From Candidatus Brevifilum fermentans (GTDB lineage Bacteria; Chloroflexota; Anaerolineae; Anaerolineales; Villigracilaceae): a stretch of DNA of 64,000 nucleotides. The stretch is from positions 18,602 to 82,601 of the forward strand of contig CAMCQT010000005.1 of assembly GCA_945877125.1 (NCBI GenBank), given 5' to 3'. Both the position numbers and the translations under genes were made by a program. Positions 27,637-34,550 of this stretch are shown here, piece by piece (the first letter of the stretch is position 1; every line of letters begins with the position of its first letter). Below the pieces are notes generated by a model, which saw only the letters and a program-made list of their open reading frames with translations, was not told the origin of the DNA and did not search any database.

Positions 27637-28656
27637 CTAACCTGTTTCTGCTTCGTCGGCTTTTCTCTGCTCCTCGGCTTGATTCCGCTTTCGCCCGGCA
27701 GAGGCGATATGGCTTAAACCGATACTGATAAAGTATAGCAAGATCATGGGCGCCATGACCAATCCCTGGTTGACCGGGTCAATAGTCGGCGTGATGATCG
27801 CGGCCACAATTGCAATGATCACAATCGCCAGCCGCCATTGTTGGGCAAGTATCTCTGGTTGGACGAATCCGATGGCAGATAATACATAGATCACCAGCGG
27901 AAATTCAAACGATACGCCTATCCAAAACATTAATCCGATCACAAAGGAAAAATAAGATTGCGGACGCAACTCTGTATTAATGCCCATAAAGTTATTCAGG
28001 AAGGGCAGGGCAGTGGGCAGCATCAGGAAAAATGTAAAAGCCGCGCCGCCAATGAAGAAGATGGACGCCAGCGGAATTCCAAAAAGTCCCATTTTGCGCT
28101 CACGGGGTCTCAACCCTGGCGCGGCAAACCACCAGAGTTCAAATGCAATATACGGGATGGACAACGCAATACCAGAGAATAACGCCACTTTCATAAACAC
28201 GCTGATAGATTCGGTTACTTCAATGGCTTTCAGTTTGTCTAATCCGCCGACGGGTTGCGCCAGATAATTGACAACATTTTGTGTAAAAAGAAAAGAGACC
28301 CCGACCATCAACATTAACGCCAGCACCGCGCGTAACAGGTGCATGCGGAGCGCCTCTACCTGGTCCCACATCATCTGGCGCGTGTCCTGGTTGGTGGTCA
28401 GGTCAACAAAAACTTCTGTTAATGGGTGTTCATCGGGTTCGGTGTTCAGGAATTTGTTGAATTGAGATAACTTCCGAAAAGGGAATGCGATGATATTGTA
28501 GATCAGGCGGAATGGGGATGTGATAACGCGCCAGATACGATCAAAGAATTCTGGAGATCGTCTATAGATTGCCCGAAATGGGCTGGCGATAAGGTTGAAG
28601 ATAAAACGAAATGGAGAGGCAAATACCCGCCATAGCCCCATAAGAAATTTATGCAT
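27637..28656 (-). CDS. tatC: Twin-arginine translocase subunit TatC with N-terminal extension
   Basis: TatC binds twin-arginine signal peptides and forms the Tat core with TatA/B. Six hydrophobic segments and the TatC signatures are present (LRMHLLRAVLAL, ELWWFAAPGLRPRERK, SFEFPLVIYVL, ITPTIDPVNQGLVMAPM). Before the normal TatC start there are about 90 extra residues with amphipathic repeats of the type SPFRxIxNxIxSPFR (residues ~11-60), not usual in TatC. I chose ATG 28656, which overlaps the tatA stop (ATGCATAA); an upstream start at 28710 lies inside tatA. Confidence 0.92.
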   Translation of the reverse strand: MHKFLMGLWRVFASPFRFIFNLIASPFRAIYRRSPEFFDRIWRVITSPFRLIYNIIAFPFRKLSQFNKFLNTEPDEHPLTEVFVDLTTNQDTRQMMWDQVEALRMHLLRAVLALMLMVGVSFLFTQNVVNYLAQPVGGLDKLKAIEVTESISVFMKVALFSGIALSIPYIAFELWWFAAPGLRPRERKMGLFGIPLASIFFIGGAAFTFFLMLPTALPFLNNFMGINTELRPQSYFSFVIGLMFWIGVSFEFPLVIYVLSAIGFVQPEILAQQWRLAIVIIAIVAAIITPTIDPVNQGLVMAPMILLYFISIGLSHIASAGRKRNQAEEQRKADEAETG

Positions 28657-29062
28657 TCGTATCTGGGTCGCTTTCGTTTTCTTTTGTTTCTGCTGAAACA
28701 GAGGGTTCAATTTTGTTTTCAGGTGTTGTCGCCGCAGGTGTGGGGATGATGGGACCTACCGGCTGGGAGCGCAGGGGAGTGCCTGGGGTGTATGACCTGC
28801 TGCCAGTTAAGTTGGTTGCGTTGTTCAAGTTATTTCCTATCTGATTCATTTCATTATTTGCATCCCGCATGAGGCGGTTGGGTAATGTCCGCAACTCGCG
28901 CGAAGTCTGTTGAAATATCTTCCAACCGTCAGAGGTCACAATATCGCGCAGCCATTTGCCAAGGGTTTTGCCCGCTTTTTGCATATCTTTCGGCCCCAGG
29001 ATGATCAATGCAATGATGACGATGAAAATAAGTTCAGAAGGTCCAACGCCGAGAATTTCCAT
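28649..29062 (-). CDS. tatA: Twin-arginine translocase TatA/TatB-type subunit
   Basis: A 137-aa protein with the TatA/B layout: short periplasmic N-terminus, one transmembrane helix (ELIFIVIIALIILGPKDM), FGP-hinge-like LGPKDM, amphipathic helix (KAGKTLGKWLRDIV) and a long hydrophilic tail rich in Pro and Glu. The Glu in GPSEL (position 10) and the longer tail recall TatB, so the A/B assignment is open. It lies in the nusB-tatA-tatC run with 2-base spacing to nusB and overlaps tatC. Confidence 0.85.
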   Translation of the reverse strand: MEILGVGPSELIFIVIIALIILGPKDMQKAGKTLGKWLRDIVTSDGWKIFQQTSRELRTLPNRLMRDANNEMNQIGNNLNNATNLTGSRSYTPGTPLRSQPVGPIIPTPAATTPENKIEPSVSAETKENESDPDTNA

Positions 29063-29064
29063 TT

Positions 29065-29526
29065 TTAAGATTCCAATTTAGCTTCGTGTTCAATTCTATT
29101 TTTTATGATCTGATTGATCTCATGCTCATGATCGACCAGTGTGCCAAGTACGCCATTAATAAAACGCGGCGCAGAGTCTGAGCCGTATTGTTTTGCCAGT
29201 TCCACTGCTTCGTTGATGGCAACTTTGACAGGGGTTTCGCGGTAGACTGCGAATTCCCAGAAGGCGATGCGCAAAATATTTCGGTCAATGGCTGCGATCT
29301 GATCCAGCGGCCAGTCTGGCGCATATTTTGCAATCAATTGGTCAAGGTCTTGTGTGAGGGGCAGCACGCCGAAGATGATCTGTCTTGCGAATTCTGCGAG
29401 TTCATCGGAAAGCGGAATCTCTTCGAGGCGTTTGGTTAATACTTCGCCTGGAAGATGATTATTTGCGATATCGGTTTCGTAAAGTACTTGCAGAGCGAGG
29501 GCGCGTGCTCTGGTTCGGGGTTTCAT
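29065..29526 (-). CDS. nusB: Transcription antitermination factor NusB
   Basis: NusB with NusE (S10) binds boxA RNA for rRNA antitermination. The 153-aa protein begins MKPRTRARALALQVLYETD, the characteristic opening, and has DWPLDQIAAIDRNILRIAFWEF and VAINEAVELAKQYGSDSAPRFINGVLG, both strongly diagnostic. The start is ATG 29526; the longer frame overlaps the upstream gene. It follows the Asp23-family gene by 4 bases. Confidence 0.95.
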   Translation of the reverse strand: MKPRTRARALALQVLYETDIANNHLPGEVLTKRLEEIPLSDELAEFARQIIFGVLPLTQDLDQLIAKYAPDWPLDQIAAIDRNILRIAFWEFAVYRETPVKVAINEAVELAKQYGSDSAPRFINGVLGTLVDHEHEINQIIKNRIEHEAKLES

Positions 29527-29530
29527 GCTT

Positions 29531-29875
29531 TCAAGCCTCACTATCCTCGTAATCAATATCTTCAATATGAATGTTTACGTAGCCAACATCCATGCCGACC
29601 ATTTCTTGAATGGCGCGCGCGACATTCTGCTGAACGTTGCGGCTTACTTCGCGGATGTTTACATCCTGCTGGAGGACGAGATGCAAGTCTGCGTAGACTG
29701 TGTTCTCTTCCGTTTCAATGCGGACTCCGTCGCCTGCTCCTCGTTTAAAGAGACGATTTACGCCCCCAGAGACGGGAGCGAGCCTGCTGACGCCCGGCAC
29801 GCTCAAGGCGGAAAGACGCGCAATGGTTGTGAGTACGTCAGGCGATACAGTGGTTTTGCCTTGTGTGTTTTCCAT
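29531..29875 (-). CDS. Asp23/Gls24 family envelope stress protein
   Basis: A 114-aa protein of the Asp23 family (YloU-like), commonly linked to fatty-acid and nusB loci. VSPDVLTTIARLSALSVPGVSRL at the N-terminus and VNIREVSRNVQQNVARAIQEMVGMDVGYVNIHIEDI at the C-terminus define the family. It is probably soluble and membrane-associated through partners. It is 11 bases downstream of fabG and 4 bases upstream of nusB, so cotranscribed. Confidence 0.9.
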   Translation of the reverse strand: MENTQGKTTVSPDVLTTIARLSALSVPGVSRLAPVSGGVNRLFKRGAGDGVRIETEENTVYADLHLVLQQDVNIREVSRNVQQNVARAIQEMVGMDVGYVNIHIEDIDYEDSEA

Positions 29876-29886
29876 TTTTACTCCTT

Positions 29887-30642
29887 TTACATCATAGCCA
29901 TGCCGCCATCCACGCCGAGGACTTGACCGGTGATATATGCGGCTTCGTCTGAGGCGAGAAATGCGGCAGCGTAGGCAATTTCTTCAGGTTTTCCTTTGCG
30001 CGCCAGTGGAACCATTTTGAGCGCGGCTTCCAATGTTTCGGGTGTCATGCCGTCTAGAATTTCGGTGTCTACAAATCCCGGAGCAATGGCGTTGACCGTG
30101 ATGTTGCGTGCGGCAACTTCGCGTGCGAGGGCTTTGGTGAAACCGATCTGCCCCGCTTTGGATGCGGAGTAATTCGTTTGTCCGGCGTTACCCATTTGAC
30201 CTGCGACCGAAGCCATGTTGATAATTCGTCCCACGCGCTTACGCATCATGTGCTTGACGGCGGCCTTCGAGCAGTTGAAAGCACTCTTTAGGTTGGTGTT
30301 GATGACTGCGTCCCAATCTGCTTCGGGCATCATCATAATTAATTGGTCGCGGGTGATGCCTGCGTTGTTGACGAGGATGCTCAGGTCGCCGAATGTTTCC
30401 ACGGCAAACTTGACGAGGGACTCAGCCTGTTTGAAATCAGAAACATCTGCCTGGTATGCGGCAGCTTTTCCGCCTGCGGCTTGAATCTGTTTGACCACTT
30501 CTTCAGCGGCTTCGGGGGACTTGTTGTAGTTGACAACAACCGCCGCGCCGCGTGCGGCGAATTCGAGGGCAATGGCGCGGCCAATTCCGCGTGAGCCGCC
30601 GGTGATGAGCGCTACTTTATTCTCTAAAGATAAGGGTGACAT
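29887..30642 (-). CDS. fabG: 3-oxoacyl-[acyl-carrier-protein] reductase
   Basis: A short-chain dehydrogenase/reductase of 251 aa that reduces 3-ketoacyl-ACP with NADPH in fatty-acid elongation. The cofactor motif is TGGSRGIGRAIA (residue ~14), NNAG is present, and the catalytic Ser/Tyr/Lys are in NMASVAGQMGNAGQTNYSASKAG. The C-terminal ASDEAAYITGQVLGVDGGMAMM matches FabG closely. Its place upstream of asp23 and nusB, with no other fab gene, is plausible but does not rule out another SDR substrate. Confidence 0.9.
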   Translation of the reverse strand: MSPLSLENKVALITGGSRGIGRAIALEFAARGAAVVVNYNKSPEAAEEVVKQIQAAGGKAAAYQADVSDFKQAESLVKFAVETFGDLSILVNNAGITRDQLIMMMPEADWDAVINTNLKSAFNCSKAAVKHMMRKRVGRIINMASVAGQMGNAGQTNYSASKAGQIGFTKALAREVAARNITVNAIAPGFVDTEILDGMTPETLEAALKMVPLARKGKPEEIAYAAAFLASDEAAYITGQVLGVDGGMAMM

Positions 30643-30687
30643 GACATGACTCCTGTAATGAAATTATACATCATGTGGAATAAACCA

Positions 30688-31383
30688 CTATTGCCTCTTT
30701 GGAAACGAACTGTCGCGTATCCCAAATGCCAGCCAGACGCCGCCGCCCAATGCAAGGATGGCAGCCCACAGGAAGGCGTCTTCCCAGAAGCGGATGGGGA
30801 AAAGGCGGATGAGGGTGTCTGAATAATAGAAAAGCCAGGAATCGCCTTTGAAAAATATCGAGTGAAAAAAGATGAAGAATTGCTCGAACACGCCTGGATT
30901 TATGGTGATACCGATGCCTGCAATAAGCCCAAGCGCAGTGGCCAGCCCGATCATCCACATGCCGCCGCGGCGTACTCCGTTCATGTAGTCTGGCAGCCAT
31001 TGTCCGCGAGTGGCGAGGATGGCAAGCGCGGAGAGGATGATGAGCGAGATGGTCCAAACGCCCAATGCGCCAAGCACCACATTTTTGACATCAGCCATAT
31101 GACTGAGTTCGCGTTCGTTGTAAAGCGGAGTTCCGTCCTCAAATTTCAAATCACCGAGGTAGGAAATATCCGCGCCGTTGGTGAGATACTCGACGGCGTA
31201 GGGCGCCCATTGTAAACGTTCCTGCTGGGTCATGCCGTATTCATCCACGGGGAAGTAGGGCATTCGGTATTCAACGTTGAAGTAGATGGGACTGAGCAGA
31301 ATCCGCAGGGCGGTGCCGATGAGGGCGAGGGGAACAAGAAGGGAGATGTGGTAGGAGAGGATGGTGGGGAGGGTTTGTTTCAT
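30688..31383 (-). CDS. DUF1461 (TIGR01906)/Lit-like integral membrane protein
   Basis: A 231-aa protein with about five transmembrane segments and a large loop between the first two (YGMTQQERLQWAPYAVEYLTNGADISYL, then FNERELSHMADVK-type). This layout and the FFHSIFFKGDSWLF block near residue 175 fit DUF1461. Its characterised member Lit is a lipoprotein intramolecular transacylase that makes lyso-form lipoproteins; the His in FHSIFF would be the catalytic candidate. That function is family knowledge, not shown here, but the many lipoproteins in the window make it plausible. The start is ATG 31383. It reads into fabG. Confidence 0.75.
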   Translation of the reverse strand: MKQTLPTILSYHISLLVPLALIGTALRILLSPIYFNVEYRMPYFPVDEYGMTQQERLQWAPYAVEYLTNGADISYLGDLKFEDGTPLYNERELSHMADVKNVVLGALGVWTISLIILSALAILATRGQWLPDYMNGVRRGGMWMIGLATALGLIAGIGITINPGVFEQFFIFFHSIFFKGDSWLFYYSDTLIRLFPIRFWEDAFLWAAILALGGGVWLAFGIRDSSFPKRQ

Positions 31384-31422
31384 GGTTTCTCTTTTAATTT
31401 TTTTGATGTTACATAAAAATAA

Positions 31423-31569
31423 CTCCGAAGGAGTGGAATGATTATAGTTTGTGAAAAATGAATGCAACAACCCCGAAGGGGTGTCATATTTTTTGAGCGG
31501 ATCATGCCATCCCTTCGGGATTTGGTCGTTCCCATTTAATTTTCTATAATCCTATCATCCCTTCGGGAT
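31423..31569. repeat. Cluster of short CCSGAAGGG palindromes
   Basis: Four small hairpins lie in 150 bases between two genes: CTCCGAAGGAG, CCCCGAAGGGG and two copies of ATCCCTTCGGGAT. Some are followed by TGTCAT or TATCAT. They resemble dispersed 'CCGAAGG' repeats of other genomes. Confidence 0.75.
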
Positions 31570-31592
31570 TACAAACTGAGCAGGGTGAATAA

Positions 31593-33143
31593 TTATTGCA
31601 AAAATTCCAGTCCGCCTTGCAGGACGAAACTGACGACCATGTCGTTGACGATCCACTCGATGGGGGCGAGGTCATCGGTGAAGACTGTGGTGGTAGTGTA
31701 GCCGTCTTTGAAATTGGCGTAAGTAGATGCCATGGCGGCGACCAGCAAAGGATGAACGCTTGGGTCTGTGGAAAACGCAACCAGATTGGCTGTGAAGTTT
31801 TCGCGGGTGGTCGGCTGTTTGGTGGCGAAGATCATGGTGTTGAGCGTGCCGGGAATATCCATGATGTGGATGGATGCAAATTCAGTTGCTATTGTGGTGG
31901 CGAGTCCGTCGATTAGGCGCCGGTCGCCGGGGACTGATCCCACGTTGATGGTTAGAACCCCGTCCTCGGCTAGGTGCGAAGCGACAATCCCAAAAAATTC
32001 CTGTGTGGTCATGTGCGGCGGAATGTAGGGCGGGCGGTAGGCATCGACGGCGATGATGTCATATTTATACGGGCTGCGCTCAAGGTTCAGCCGCCCGTCG
32101 CCGATGTGGACTGTGAGGTTGGGCAGGTTCAAGCCAAAATATTTTTCGCCGACCTCGACAATTTTTTCGTCGAGTTCAAAACCGTCAATCGGAATATTGC
32201 CGTAGACCGCGCTTGCTTGGCGTGCGGCGGTGCCTGCGGCGAGTCCGACAATTGCCATCCGTTTTATATCCTGTGGTTTGCGGTCTGCGTAAAAATAAGG
32301 GCCGACCAAAAATTGCTCCCAGGGCCCGCCGTAGTTCAAGGTGTCGGGATGGTAAATGGAATGGACGCCCTGCCCATCATTCAGTTTCAGGAGCGTGTAG
32401 CCACTTTGTTCCTGCACCTGAATATAGTTGTACGCAGACTCGGCTTCGTAGACCTGTCCGGCGCTGTTCTTAAGCGATTGCCCCGCCGAAAGCGCGGCGA
32501 CAATTGCCAGCACGACGGGCATCCAGATCAACTTGAGCATCTCGCGCCGGCTTGCAAATTTTGCGAGTCCGATCAAGGCGACAAATAGTAAAAAGAAACC
32601 GAAGACAAAAAAAGTAAGTTTTGTGCCGATGGTGGGGATGGTGACAAGGGTAGGCAGGAACGTGCCGATAAACGAGCCGAGGGTGGAAATGGCATAAATC
32701 TGCCCCGAGATTTGCCCCGACTTTGAAGTATCGTCGACCGAGAGGCGGATGGCGAAAGGGGAGATGGCGCCCAGCAAGGTGATGGGCACGCTGAACAGAA
32801 TCAGCACGGCGATGAATGAGCCGGCCATAATGCCGACGCTCAACGCCTCAAACGCGGTCGCCGCCGACCTGAGGACTGGTCCAGCGATATAGGGCACGAG
32901 CCCAATCGTGAACGCGCCCCAGGCCAGGATGCGGTACATTGCGCCCGGTGTTGGGTTGTTGTCTGCCCATTTGCCGCCGAGGAAATATCCCAGCGTGAGG
33001 TAGATCAGGATCAGCCCGATAATGCTGGCCCAGACCAGGTTGCTTGTGCCGAAGACATTGCCGATGAGACGCCCAGCGGCAAGCTCCGCGGCGAGGGTGG
33101 TCATGCCAGAGACAAAAACTGTGAAGAGGAGATATTTTTTCAT
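31593..33143 (-). CDS. Membrane-fused spermidine synthase-like protein
   Basis: A 516-aa protein with seven to eight transmembrane segments in residues 1-230 (MFS-like, e.g. GMTTLAAELAAGRLIG, YAISTLGSFIGTFLP) and a C-terminal spermidine-synthase-type Rossmann domain from ~250. In that domain YAVSDG-like residues are replaced by KLNDGQGVHSIYHPD; MAIVGLAAGTAARQ, IDGFELDEKIVEVGEKYFGL, HIGDGRLNL and YDIIAVDAYRPPYIP are visible. The VDAYRPPYIP segment differs from the DSSDP/DAFDP of true aminopropyltransferases, so the substrate may not be a polyamine. It is a single gene upstream of the repeat cluster. Confidence 0.8.
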   Translation of the reverse strand: MKKYLLFTVFVSGMTTLAAELAAGRLIGNVFGTSNLVWASIIGLILIYLTLGYFLGGKWADNNPTPGAMYRILAWGAFTIGLVPYIAGPVLRSAATAFEALSVGIMAGSFIAVLILFSVPITLLGAISPFAIRLSVDDTSKSGQISGQIYAISTLGSFIGTFLPTLVTIPTIGTKLTFFVFGFFLLFVALIGLAKFASRREMLKLIWMPVVLAIVAALSAGQSLKNSAGQVYEAESAYNYIQVQEQSGYTLLKLNDGQGVHSIYHPDTLNYGGPWEQFLVGPYFYADRKPQDIKRMAIVGLAAGTAARQASAVYGNIPIDGFELDEKIVEVGEKYFGLNLPNLTVHIGDGRLNLERSPYKYDIIAVDAYRPPYIPPHMTTQEFFGIVASHLAEDGVLTINVGSVPGDRRLIDGLATTIATEFASIHIMDIPGTLNTMIFATKQPTTRENFTANLVAFSTDPSVHPLLVAAMASTYANFKDGYTTTTVFTDDLAPIEWIVNDMVVSFVLQGGLEFLQ

Positions 33144-33263
33144 TGATTTTCCGTTGAATAGGATGGAGGCGATTATACACGGTGGGGGGAAGTGAGAAGT
33201 AAAAGGGAATAGTGAATGGGGGTTTGCGGGTATTCGTTTCTGCGGAACGAATAGGAACGAATA

Positions 33264-33638
33264 TTATTTTTGGACCTGTTCCGCTTCTTCAGCAAAAGCA
33301 TCCTCTATTTTTCTGATCTCTTCATTGAACTTATTTGCCTCTTTGGCATTTTTGTTTGCGTATGCCTGAATGCGTTCCAGGCTTGCAATGCGCCCTGCCG
33401 CCATAGTGATGGCGCGCAACCCTGCAAGCCTACTTTCATAATTCAAGTCTTCAAGTGATTTGGTATAGGCTTCCATGAAGCGTTCAATATTGACGCGCAC
33501 GAGACCTATCTCGCCAGCCACGTCAGTAAGGGGGAGTTCAGAGAGCGCCTTGCTCTCAAATTTACTAAAATGTTTTGAGTAGAAGCCGTGTTTGTGCGCG
33601 TTCTTATTGTTGGGCTGACCACCGCGTTTTTTAGTCAT
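33264..33638 (-). CDS. Small KHGFYS-motif protein, unknown function (paralogue A)
   Basis: A 124-aa charged protein opening with a GGQPNNKN...KHGFYS basic segment (residues 6-20), common at the N-termini of small terminase-like or transposon-linked proteins of unknown role. The rest is alpha-helical and coiled-coil-like (AGEIGLVRVNIERFMEAY...). The start is ATG 33638 with AGGAGA 5 bases upstream. It is clearly related to the next gene (33779-34114): GEIGLVRVNIERFM here aligns with SEINLLRVLSARFM there. It could be a DNA-binding accessory protein; this is inference. Confidence 0.6.
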   Translation of the reverse strand: MTKKRGGQPNNKNAHKHGFYSKHFSKFESKALSELPLTDVAGEIGLVRVNIERFMEAYTKSLEDLNYESRLAGLRAITMAAGRIASLERIQAYANKNAKEANKFNEEIRKIEDAFAEEAEQVQK

Positions 33639-33670
33639 CTTTTCTCCTTTTCTTTTCACTATTTTTTAAA

Positions 33671-33772
33671 TAGACCTCTTGCATAAGTATTCTTGTAACC
33701 CGTCAAAGCATATAATTTATGGAGAATGTCAGGCTGCAAACCTAACCTACATGCGACTTTTGCAAGAGATCC
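33671..33772. mobile_element. Short inverted-repeat element A (MITE-like, GACCTCTTGCATAAGT ends)
   Basis: TAGACCTCTTGCATAAGT (33671-33688) and ACTTTTGCAAGAGATCCA (33755-33772) are inverted at about 15 of 18 positions. The 102-bp element has no ORF and sits between two paralogous small genes. A second copy with the same ends and orientation is at 37618-37756. Confidence 0.7.
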
Positions 33773-33778
33773 AATGGT

Positions 33779-34114
33779 TCAATAAATTCCCATCTCTTTC
33801 CTGAGCATGTCAAGCGCCTCTGAAATTTCATCCCGTATTTCGGCAAGTGGATCATGCTGCTGGTTATGCACACGAACCAATTTCGCAATCTGTTCGCTTA
33901 GGATGATCGTGGTTCGTAAGGTTTGGATGTGTGAGTCAATATCCTGCGGCGCGGACTGTTGGATATTCATAAATCGCGCAGAGAGTACACGCAGGAGGTT
34001 GATCTCGCTGGAGACTTCATCTACAGGAATGGAGCGCAGAGACTTCTTTTCCTCAGAAGTGAGGTAGCGCGCATAGAGCGGTGAGATGGGATGTGCAGGC
34101 GGTTTTTTGAGCAT
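33779..34114 (-). CDS. Small helical protein, unknown function (paralogue B)
   Basis: A 111-aa protein related to the 33264-33638 product: PLYARYLTSEEKKSLRSI aligns with the KHGFYSKHF region, and SSEINLLRVLSARFM with GEIGLVRVNIERFM. The basic N-terminal GGQPxNxN segment is absent and replaced by MLKKPPAHPIS. The start is ATG 34114, set by GGAGG 7 bases upstream; the frame is open further upstream without such a signal. Downstream lies element A; upstream is a gap to 34551. The function is unknown. Confidence 0.6.
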   Translation of the reverse strand: MLKKPPAHPISPLYARYLTSEEKKSLRSIPVDEVSSEINLLRVLSARFMNIQQSAPQDIDSHIQTLRTTIILSEQIAKLVRVHNQQHDPLAEIRDEISEALDMLRKEMGIY

Positions 34115-34283
34115 AAGATCCTCCAAAAAGATATGTGGATGAGTTGACGGGCAAGGATTTGGCGCGCGATCCATTTTTTGTGCCTGAGGTTGATTTACCG
34201 AAAAGAATAGGCTGTTATTTTCGATAACAAGGGCAGAAATTTGCGAGAGAGGAAAAAGTAATAAAAATTGCCAATTTAAAAGC

Positions 34284-34316
34284 AAAAGAGCCACCCAAAG
34301 CTGGATGGCTCTTTTG
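34284..34316 (-). terminator. Hairpin downstream of the coiled-coil gene
   Basis: AAAAGAGCCA pairs with TGGCTCTTTT. It lies 235 bases beyond the coiled-coil stop (34551) and upstream of the 34114 start, and is T-rich on both sides. The rest of the 34115-34550 gap shows no gene or repeat I can support. Confidence 0.7.
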
Positions 34317-34550
34317 AATTTCGTGCAACAGGTATTTTAATCTGTATCGCATGGTACTTATTGTAAAACAAATGTGCTAAAATCAACCTGCGACTTCCTT
34401 AAAAAATTGTTTGCTCCACGTCGCCATAGCGCCAAGAGGACAACGCTCTAGACATTATATTTGTCAGCTCTGTTCAGGACTGTAACTTTTACCTATCTTC
34501 TTCCGACCGAGTGACCGTTTGCGAATGTCTTTCCAAAAATGAAGTTATTG

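Noticed and set aside
33225..33255. Hairpin TATTCGTT/AACGAATA after the first KHGFYS gene.
   Set aside because: Short stem with no T run on the needed strand; not listed as a terminator.
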